From: Chrysoperla carnea
Taxonomy: Eukaryota > Arthropoda > Insecta > Neuroptera > Chrysopidae
Assembly (NCBI RefSeq): GCF_905475395.1
Contig: NC_058337.1
Coordinates: 100,558,368-100,622,367 of the forward strand
Direction of reading: 5' to 3'
DNA: 64,000 nucleotides
Shown: positions 57,801 to 64,000 of the stretch, piece by piece
Layout: every line of letters begins with the position of its first letter
How positions within the stretch are numbered: the first letter of the stretch is position 1
The notes under the pieces: generated by a model
What the model was told of the DNA's origin: nothing
Seen by the model: only the letters and a program-made list of their open reading frames with translations
Databases searched by the model: none
Position numbers and translations under genes: made by a program

Positions 57801-60043
57801 CTGGTATGAGTATTCAAGGTGTTCGTACATGTGGCGATTACATGTTTTCAGGGCATACTGTAGCTTTAACAATGTTAAATTTCTTCATTACAGAATGTAA
57901 GTTTGTGTTCAATTCAATAAAAGTAGATTAACACTTTAAGCACTTATAATTATACTGGATTGTACCGCAAATAACAAAGATGAATTTCAATAAGTTTAAA
58001 AATAACAAATCTAATTGGTAATCTGGGGGGTGTAAGAAAAATCCGTGCGAGGTGATTGCGTTAAAATTCTAAACCTAGCTGTAGACTTCAAGTAATACTC
58101 GAGCTCCTTAACCCATCGTCAATCAAGTGTACGACCATGTGCCGCAATGTTAATTTTTTTTACAGCGTTGTCACATTCTGAGAGTTTATAAGCGAGCTAA
58201 TTTAAACATTAAAAATTATTTACAACTGACAAATTTGTTTATCGATTAAAATATAATCAATTATTTTTATTGACTTGATATTTAATAAATAATTTATTAT
58301 TCTTAAAAAAAACTAATATGATGCAATTGAATGGCATCTGATATAAATTTCGAAGTATTTAATTTTAAATGAATTATTTTATAGAAAATTTAAAAAAAAT
58401 CTCTCTTGAAAATAGTTGAATGTTTTGAAATAATTTATAAAAAATAAATAAAAACATTAATAACCTTAACGTAACCTCAAAGTAGATTTATAATAACATT
58501 TTATTACAAAAATAAATCATAGTTAGATAGAGTTCAAATAATAAACCATAGATGGACTTACGGTTAGCTTGGGTATCTAATGCGGCGCTGCGCTTATCCC
58601 GCGATGGGCGAAGGGTTAAATAAGATACTTAATGTACGAGATGATTGCGTTACAATAAGATAATTAACGTTGAATTTATATTGGGTATGATATTCAACAT
58701 ATAATGTCAAGAATATTGACCATGTGAAACTGAACTTCTTTCGTCAATATGGTTGTTTAAGTATACTCTTCAGGCAATCAATATATTGAGCCTAATCCTT
58801 TGCTAACCATTTTTCCCCTTGATTACGCTCACCAAGAACTGAAGGTAAATAAATAATGAATGATTAAAATATTTTTGTATTTTATTTTGTAGATACTCCT
58901 CGACATTTTTACTTTTTACATACATTAACATGGCTAATGAATATGTTTGGTATATTTTTTATATTAGCTGCACATGAGCATTATAGTATTGATGTATTTG
59001 TTGCATTTTATATTACATCAAGATTATTTTTATATTATCATACGTTAAGCAATAATCAAGCGTTAATGCAACGTGATTCAACACGTACTCGTATATGGTA
59101 AGTTCATCAATTCAAGAGTTTTCTTTTTTAAATGTGTTTAATTTTTTTCATTTACCGCCTTATGATCGAAATGGTCTAGCAACCTTTGCTTTCTTATCCT
59201 AAACACAATTATTATTAATCCCGCGAAGGATTTGGTATATTACACTGAAGAATTTTAGCTTGAATGTAAAGTAGGCTGGGAGGTCTACTCTGAAAACGCA
59301 GACGTAAAATTTACATTTAGATTGCTGAATCATTGCAATGTTTATTTACAGGAAGTAAGGCCCATGAACGAAGGTCCTAAATAGATAAGAATGCACACTA
59401 CCGTGCAGCGATCTTGTTATGCTCGCTGATAGCGAAGCCACGATAAAATCTATAAGCTCCATATATCTATTTTATAAGGTGATGTAGTACCTGTATCATT
59501 CAATATGAGGGGTCTGCAAGTTATTACTTACTCCAAAATAAACGATTAAATCGATTGATTCTTTGCTTTTATAAATCCTTGATCGAATCAATTGCTTACA
59601 TTATTTTAATTTTTAGGTTTCCATTATTTTCATTCTTCGAAAGTAGCGTCGATGGTATTGTACCAAATGAATTTGATAGTCCACAAAAAATGGTACGAAA
59701 AATCATCGAATGGTGTACAACAAAATGGCGTCGTTTACGAACAATAAATTACACATTTGTATATTCAACTGATGGTCGACATGGTCATTATCAACCATTA
59801 TCATCATCCTCGCCAAATGCACCATCATCAACAAACTCTGTTGATCCATCAAGTACAATCGATCAACTATCGCCAACAATTGTTAGGAGTAACATTGAAG
59901 TTTATAACACATTTTCAAGTTCAAAATTATCAAATAGTTCTGATTATGATAATAGCAATACCATTTTTGGTAGTAAACGAGACACATCAATCTCATCATC
60001 AAAAGGAGCTATCGGACAACAGGAAACAAATAAAAATAAATAA
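42880..60043 (+). CDS. SMSr: Sphingomyelin synthase-related protein (SAMD8/SMSr), five exons
   Basis: Likely ceramide phosphoethanolamine synthase and ceramide sensor of the ER (family knowledge). Exons: 42880-43245, 56330-56776, 57770-57896, 58893-59097, 59617-60043; all GT-AG, phases 0, 0, 1, 2; 524 codons with stop, 523 aa. Exon 1 is a SAM domain (about 1-75; [36 protein letters not shown]). Exons 2-5 hold six hydrophobic segments (about 134-157, 186-205, 216-237, 301-314, 323-340, 345-362) and the family blocks [29 protein letters not shown] and [17 protein letters not shown]. The expected triad is present: His300, His343, Asp347, with the same 43- and 4-residue spacing as in sphingomyelin synthase 1. 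The tail after about 444 is Ser/Asn-rich and low-complexity. The SAM domain and sequence favour SMSr over SMS1/2. Confidence 0.96.
43921..43980 (+). repeat. SINE-like fragment with B box
   Basis: CCAAGAGGCCAGGATTCGAT, TCCTGATTAATATGTATTC and TTTTAATTCTCTTTTATT align with the 3' half of the tRNA-like sequence at 57124-57225 (CCAAGAGGTCCGGGTTCGAA, TCCTGATAGGAGTG, TCAATTCTCTTTAATT). The GGATTCGATTCC block is a diverged pol III B box. The 5' half is not preserved. Confidence 0.55.
44250..44326 (-). repeat. R-family fragment (5' end)
   Basis: TTCAACATTGTCAATACAGA, GTTTCAACAATTAGCTCAGT and TTCATTTTCACTTGTTC form the inverse of the R-family 5' terminus. The remainder is absent. Confidence 0.55.
44441..44554 (+). 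repeat. 57-bp tandem duplication
   Basis: Two adjacent units, 44441-44497 and 44498-44554, both begin GAGCTATGCAA and end AATAGACTT(T/C)GCTG(T/G)GTTTTT. They differ at roughly ten positions, so the duplication is not recent. Confidence 0.85.
46690..46778 (-). repeat. R-family fragment (3' end)
   Basis: AAGTTTAGTCCCAACTTTGT, AACGCTTAAAAATATTGATA and CGAACAAAATTTTGTATCC match the inverted 3' part of R. It sits 138 bp from the 46916 foldback. Confidence 0.6.
46916..47382. mobile_element. Long-arm foldback element ending in (C)ACCCTGTA
   Basis: The 467-bp element is almost entirely two inverted arms of about 190 bp. Left arm blocks are TACAAGGTGTACC, TTAAGAGAGTATTCTCTGAA, AAGTTATGGGCATTATTGAA and TTGTTGAGTAAAGTAGTTGA. 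The right arm gives the inverse of each, ending TTAATTTATGACTATCTAGT and GGGACACCCTGTA. The left arm has an extra block of about 14 bp. The spacer is about 80 bp. There is no ORF. The same GGGACACCCTGTATA terminus occurs alone at 17089-17103. Confidence 0.75.
48196..48591. mobile_element. pogo/Tigger-like MITE, copy 3
   Basis: The 396-bp element begins CAGTGCAACCTCATTAAGTC and ends GAGTTATCGAGGTTCCACTG, with TA flanks on both sides. The internal GTAACTCGAATT and AACTCATTAACTCGAAATTT match phrases in the copy at 6344. It has no transposase. Confidence 0.8.
49672..49846 (-). repeat. Repeat S, copy 2 (inverted)
   Basis: CAAACAGAGGGTAGGCCATT, TAGTTAACCAATCAAAAAAT, AACAAAAGTTGCAGAG and AGCCAATTTAGATCCTAAAC are the inverse of the blocks at 24556-24731, with roughly four of five bases alike. 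Confidence 0.65.
50128..50378 (-). repeat. R-family copy 4 (partial, inverted)
   Basis: ACCCTGCATATATGTAATAT, GTAACGCTTAAAAATATTGA, CTATTTCCGGTTG, TGAGTTCGTAAATGAGCAAC and AAACCGTTAGAGATAGAACA give the 3' half of R, inverted. The minisatellite block is deleted. It is followed directly by the degenerate tandem-repeat relative near 50436. Confidence 0.7.
50436..50630 (-). repeat. Degenerate relative of the 30.4-kb tandem element
   Basis: GGCCTTACGTTCATCCTATG and ATGGCGTCGAC are the inverse of the unit junction GACGCCATCACAGGGTGAAC, GTAAGGGCC at 30561-30588. AAAGTTCTAATTGCTCATGA and CAATTTCCAAAGTTATTTTG match the flank of that element. Confidence 0.5.
51849..52197 (+). repeat. R-family copy 5 (partial)
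   Basis: Begins CCTGATAAACAGTGATGTTT, continues TCTCTAACGGTTTACAAGAT, TTTTTCGTTTTTGAGTTGCC and GTTACAAACTTGAAGCTAAA, and ends TATTTCACCTACAGGGTG. The 5' third is missing. The ORF overlapping it is a shadow of the repeat. Confidence 0.75.
52451..53070. mobile_element. 620-bp element with long terminal inverted repeats
   Basis: The left arm (52451-52610) begins TACGGAAGCCTGAATGGATC, continues TGAGAAAGTGGCGCTACACT and ends CAAGTGCACTTGTGACTTGT. The right arm (about 52890-53070) is its inverse, ending TTTAGGCTCCCGTA. The arms are about 165 bp and about 93% alike by eye. The inner ends are palindromic (TCACAAGTGCACTTGTGA). The loop (52620-52880) has no ORF. No target-site duplication is evident, so the superfamily is undetermined. 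Confidence 0.8.
53615..53790 (+). repeat. Repeat V, copy 2 (partial)
   Basis: TTTCAATAAATCATGCATTT, TATTTAAAATATGACTAATT, AATGTAAATTAACATAA and ATACATAGACTTCAATATAT match V blocks with an internal deletion. It lacks the foldback found in copy 1. Confidence 0.55.
53965..54091 (-). repeat. Repeat U, copy 2 (inverted)
   Basis: AAAATGAGCTTTTCATCGAA, AAAGCCTAGGTCGAATTTAA, GCGCCAGGATGTGTGCCTAA and GAGTTCGAGCATATGTCAAC are the inverse of 29060-29200. Confidence 0.65.
55360..56254 (-). repeat. Repeat V, copy 3 (inverted, split by a mariner foldback)
   Basis: The outer parts 55360-55514 and 56034-56254 together give the inverse of copy 1: TTATTCGCTTCATGCATGAG, CATAGAAACGATACACTATT and TATAAGTCTATGGATT on the left; ATGTTAATTTACATTGAATA, CAATTGAAAAGTAGTCATAT and GATCGATTTAACTGCCCCC on the right. 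The order is continuous only if 55515-56033 is removed. Confidence 0.7.
55515..56033. mobile_element. Mariner-derived foldback, two 240-bp arms
   Basis: Flanked by TA on each side (55513-55514 and 56034-56035). The left arm 55515-55754 and right arm 55794-56033 are inverted copies, nearly identical, around a 39-bp spacer. Each arm is the 5' end of one mariner element: the TIR (ACAGGTTGGCTGATAAGTCC on the left, A-to-T variant on the right), a 5' leader and an ATG starting transposase (MEK then [17 protein letters not shown] on the left; [20 protein letters not shown] on the right). The right-arm frame continues through the spacer as [14 protein letters not shown]. The two ORFs of about 74 codons on opposite strands are therefore transposase starts running into reversed leader. 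No DDD catalytic region exists, so it can only be moved in trans. Confidence 0.9.
56777..57769 (+). other. SMSr intron 2
   Basis: Begins GTAATTTTAT and ends TTTTGCAG. Apart from the tRNA-like SINE at 57124-57225 nothing is recognised. Confidence 0.85.
57124..57225 (+). repeat. tRNA-derived SINE-like copy
   Basis: TAGCCCAATTAGATAAAGC (57133-57151) fits a pol III A box and GGTTCGAATCC (57177-57187) is a perfect B box with correct spacing. CTTGG-loop-CCAAG between them resembles an anticodon arm, but loop position 33 is not T and the acceptor ends do not pair well, so this is not a functional tRNA. The tail TTTTTTTCAATTCTCTTTAA is shared with 43945-43975, which makes it a dispersed SINE-like family rather than a single pseudogene. 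Confidence 0.65.
57897..58892 (+). other. SMSr intron 3
   Basis: Begins GTAAGTTTGT and ends TATTTTGTAG. It is AT-rich. The somewhat GC-richer patch around 58560-58620 (TAATGCGGCGCTGCGCTTAT) is unlike its surroundings, but no element can be delimited. Confidence 0.85.
59098..59616 (+). other. SMSr intron 4
   Basis: Begins GTAAGTTCAT and ends TAATTTTTAG. The donor interrupts a Trp codon (TG|G), and joining restores [14 protein letters not shown]. Nothing else is seen. Confidence 0.85.
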
Positions 60044-63000
60044 AATTTTTATTTATTTTATAATAATATATAGAATTTCTAGTCGAAACATTTTTTCACT
60101 TATAATTTTCCTTTTGATGTGTATGAATGTGGTATTGTCATTCCGCCCATACGAACATTTTTATATATTTTTAGTTGAAAACTGCAAAATGTGTTCACTT
60201 TAATTTCACGCTACGGTTGGTTACTTTAATTAAATAACAATCAATTTCTACTAACTGAAAAGAAATTTTAATTCTGACATGATATAGAAGGAAAACTTTG
60301 GGCATATGACAAATATCTCAAAAGCACGTGAATCATTGTATTGTAGAATAAGTGAATAATTGAGTTAGGCGTATATCTAAGCATAGATTCAACAAACGTG
60401 AATTTATAACTTTAAACTTTGTTATTTCGTAAGATTAGATATATATTTCAGAATTCACGTAAAAAAAGTGGAGTTAGGTTAAAATTTTCTTATGAATTAT
60501 TATATAAGATATCAATATTAATTTTTGATCCTTCAAAAATCCAATTTACGGGAATATAAGATGTTCGATGATGCAAAATCTGGTGAATATATTAGTATTT
60601 GCCTCGTTTTGGACTTTAAATTAGATCACAATTCCTATTCTACTCGATGGTGCATTATTTCCGTGTAAAATAATGCGAAATAATCCCTTCAATACTACCA
60701 CATGTTCTTTTTTGACCAAAAAATAAACTTGTGATGATCCAAAACATCATAATCGAAGCCAGCAATGAATGCGGTTGATTTTTGTTTTTTGAGGTGGATT
60801 TTTCTGTCTTCCGTGAAAATTTTGAATCACCCGGACCGCGTATTCTTTATAGAAGTTCATTACTATAAGCTTTTTCTAATACGTTTAGCGAGTCAGCCCA
60901 CAAAATTTAGTACAAACTCGGATCAGCCACCGTAAATTGTTGTAATAAATCGTACTTATCGTGACAAGGATAATTAAAAGTCCTTGGTATTTATTTACTT
61001 GGAACTTTAATGCATGTTTTCGTGGGCCGTAAAGAAATTAAATACCAACAAGAAAGAAATTAAATAACGAAAAAAAGAAAGTTATTAAAATCATTCAAGT
61101 TTTGAGGAAATAAATCCTCGAAATCTATTGAACATTCCAAGCTTTTTCAAAAGCTTAATAACGAAATGATTCACGTGCAATATAAAACCAAAAAGAAAAA
61201 ATCTCGATAAACTTTTTAATATGTAAATGCCAAATATTTTATTACCTTAGAATGAGAAAAATTTTTTATTTGGTTTTCTTCAAGAAACAAAAAAAAAAAA
61301 CTTGATATGAATTTCATATATTGAAAGAAAGAAAAACGATGATTACAGGCATAAAAGTAATAATTTATGAGAAAAAATATTTTAATAAAAATTGCAACAA
61401 AAAGAAAATGAAAAAAAAAATCAGACATTAGTTAAAATGTTCTTATGTATATGCGATATAATGTTTAATGAATTGTTAGCTAGTGCAATGAAATTGAAGT
61501 TTTACTGCTTTGCTGTTTTCTTTTAATAGTTGTGAACTATACAATTAAAAATGATCTAAAAGTCTCCTGCTTATTTCAATTGATCGGGAAGTTGTTTAGA
61601 TCATATTAATTACACTTTCAAAAAGACATCACAAAGATCGAATGATTTGAAATTATCTTTTAGAATTAACTTCAGTATTAATATTTAAAAAAAAAAAAAA
61701 AAAAACACAAACAAACAAAAAAAAAAAAACAAGAAAGATTGAATAACTCAGTTCGATTTTAAACTTTTGCTAACATTTTTTATAAATTAAACAAAAAAAA
61801 TTTAAATAAAAACGAACGTACATAGATTAAAACAATAACAAAATGTATCTAATTGAAATTAAAATTCCTGATAATATAGTCAAGTTTGAGCTTAAGAAAA
61901 ATCATGAAAATGGTACTCCTGCCATTTAAAATCAAATATGTTTATTATTATAAACCCACACTTGACTATGTTTTCAATGATTTTTGTTAATTATAAAACG
62001 AAAGAAACACCGATAACTTCAAGCTATTTTAGCTTCTGCAAGTTCTGTGATTTCCATTGCATTCCTGTGTTCCCGTAATGTATAAGACAAAATTTATTTA
62101 CCTATTAATACGACCATTTTGATTCAGATTGTAACTAAAGTTTCAACTTAAAATTATATACTTATTTGTTTTGATCTATTTACGAAAAAAAATCGTCAAA
62201 TGCACAAAGAAAAATTACGTACCCTCTTTCAAAAAGCTGTACCTAAATAATTGATAACACCAAAATAACTTGACCAAACATAACAAAAATTTTGTTGTCG
62301 AATTGTTCCCATTTTATTGTAAATATTCAAATGAAAAATAACATTTTAATTTTTCATTTAAATTAATAGATAAAAAAATTTTATTTCTAATAATAATAAT
62401 GTGAATTATTATACTTTGAGTGTAACAGAATGAACGTTTCAATATATTAAAGGTTTGATACGGGATCTTGTAACACGGATAATAATTAAATTTTAATCAG
62501 AAAATGTATAATAAAGCAATGAAAAGTGGAGAGACGAATAAAACCGGGTGAAGAGAGGTTAAACTAGATTGACTAACATATTGATAAGTATGTTCGAAGT
62601 CGTCACAAACCTTAAACGAAGAAACTCAAAACCCATGTAAGCATTACTTTAGTTTAATTTCGACTCCTATACTGCGATGTATGTATGAGCAAAGCTAAAC
62701 CGTTAAGCCGATCTTCAGATATTGTCGATCTAAGGAATGTTTTGAGACGATCAAAGTTGAAAAGTATCTTTCATTTGTCGCTGTCGTCACGGCGAAGCAT
62801 TTGATAGACATTTGGAAACGCATCTTCATTGCAAATATCGAGCGCTACGAGTGAATTTTTGATATTTTTTCTGGCTATGCGTTTTCGTCGAAGTTTAACT
62901 TCCTTAAAAATCATTTTCATTTTTTTTTTCAAAGAGAGAAACAAAGTTAGAATATTGCGATGATTCCAAAAGTTAACTTGTAAATGTCGATGTACGAAAA

Positions 63001-64000
63001 ATCGATGTGCGGTATGTAGATTGTGATCCGGAAATAACATTCATCTGAATCAGACTGCACATTCGTGCGTTGAGTCTGTTTTAACGAGACCATTAGCTTC
63101 CGTAATTCGATGTCTTATTCATCGCATAATTCACCCACAGTATTGAAAATTTTTCTGAACTCTTCTCCGGCGTTCCTCTTTTTTCAATAAAAAATCTGTT
63201 TTGTAACGTTAGCCAGTTCGATAGGCTCGCAGGATCCTACTGGATATTTTTTCGTTACACTCTAATCAAGGTATAATATATTCTAAACTTGAGATTTTAT
63301 TCACATTATTAAAATTATATGTAGAATTAAAAATTTCTGGTCAAAACTTAAGTGAGAAATGTTAGAATATTAATATATATTTAGAGATATTGTTATATTT
63401 GCACGCTGAGACAGTTAATGAAAGACGTTATTAATTTTTTAAGCAGCAGTGATTTCTTTTGAAATTTAAAACTAAATATTTAACTGTAATTTTCCATTTT
63501 AAATTGTTTTTATAATTCAAAATTTGAAATAGAACAAATTCAAAATTGGTATAATTTTGACAATTTTGCAATGAAATATTTTAAGTGTTTACTATTATTA
63601 ATTCATTTGAGTAGTATGAAAGTAGCAAAATTATTGCCGTTTTTTAAAACACTTTAACTTTTCTAAGTTTACCAGAATATAATCATCAACAATTCGACCT
63701 GATTATCAGAACCGGTTGAACCAACGCTGATTGTCGTACTCGTATGAATTTAATATTATTATATTAAACAATCATTTTGTAAACCCAATACAATCAACAG
63801 TTTACACTTAGAGCTTCTTATTATTATAAGCTTTCGACTATTCTGATAACGCAGTAACTAAATATTAATATTAATTGTTTAGTAAGATATAACAACCATT
63901 ATACATCCTACAGGCAATCCTATTAAGTTTCAAGAGTGGTGTTACATTGTATTCTCGTGCCCGTACTAGAATGATTTCATAATTAAGCACTTTAGGGTCT
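60044..64000. other. Region downstream of SMSr
   Basis: AT-rich. The first part is presumably the SMSr 3' UTR; AATAAA hexamers overlap the stop codon (60035-60044), so the functional signal is more likely one further on, such as 60722-60727. A-rich tracts lie at 61288-61300 and 61686-61730. The only recognisable content is the hAT remnant at 62665-63180. Confidence 0.5.
62665..63180 (-). mobile_element. Decayed hAT-family transposase, C-terminal part
   Basis: Minus-strand frames give, in the right order, TNVQSDSDECYFRITIYIPH (the RSNV-S-EEYYR--IYIP-LD block), then EDAFPNVYQMLR (ORF 62771-63040), and in a third frame FDRLKTFLRSTISEDRLNGL followed by ALLIHTSQY. The last matches the C-terminal dimerisation region of ZMYM1-like hAT transposases (F-KLK-IK--LRS-M-Q-RL-GLA-LSIE). 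Three frames and internal stops mean a dead copy. The catalytic N-terminal half and the TIRs are not seen. Confidence 0.7.

Noticed and set aside
59757..60203. 148-codon ORF overlapping SMSr exon 5
   Set aside because: Out-of-frame shadow of the low-complexity SMSr tail (His/Gln-rich readout of CA-rich codons).

Overview
The window reads as AT-rich nuclear DNA of an insect. The evidence is spliced genes with GT-AG introns, introns of 60 bp to about 19.5 kb, and proteins whose closest recognisable relatives are insect genes (mitoferrin, SMSr/SAMD8, the Unc-115/abLIM headpiece). I cannot assign an order or species from sequence alone. About 4% of the window is recognisable coding exon. The rest is intron and intergenic DNA packed with old, mostly non-autonomous transposons.

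Three real genes are supported, all on the + strand. (1) The last two exons of an Unc-115/abLIM-type actin-binding LIM protein (633-1008) encode a C-terminal villin headpiece. (2) A complete four-exon mitoferrin gene (10026-34704, 376 aa) encodes a mitochondrial inner-membrane iron importer and has a first intron of about 19.5 kb. (3) A complete five-exon SAM-domain sphingomyelin-synthase-related gene (42880-60043, 523 aa) encodes a likely ceramide phosphoethanolamine synthase of the ER. Its His/His/Asp triad is intact and it has a Ser-rich C-terminal tail. For genes 2 and 3 the splice junctions and phases close into uninterrupted frames, which strongly supports the exon models. The three genes are separate units; nothing here says they work in one pathway.

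Layout: 1-1008, end of Unc-115; 1009-10025, intergenic, with a pogo-type MITE and an unrecognised minus-strand ORF; 10026-34704, mitoferrin, whose introns hold most of the transposon debris; 34705-42879, intergenic; 42880-60043, the SMSr gene, with a 13.1-kb first intron also full of repeats; 60044-64000, intergenic, with a decayed hAT transposase.

The repeats can be sorted into families by comparing copies inside the window. They are: three TA-flanked pogo-like MITEs; three TTAA-flanked (piggyBac-like) MITEs; a mariner fragment and a 519-bp mariner-derived perfect-arm foldback; a Tc1/mariner-related element with a recognisable N-terminal transposase fragment; an RNase H/zinc-knuckle remnant of a non-LTR retrotransposon; a hAT remnant; a tRNA-derived SINE-like family; several long foldbacks; and a dispersed family (called R below) with eight copies or fragments. 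I see no CRISPR array, operon, intact viral gene or clearly new gene system. The most notable structures are the symmetric mariner foldback and the natural filled/empty-site comparison it makes with related copies.
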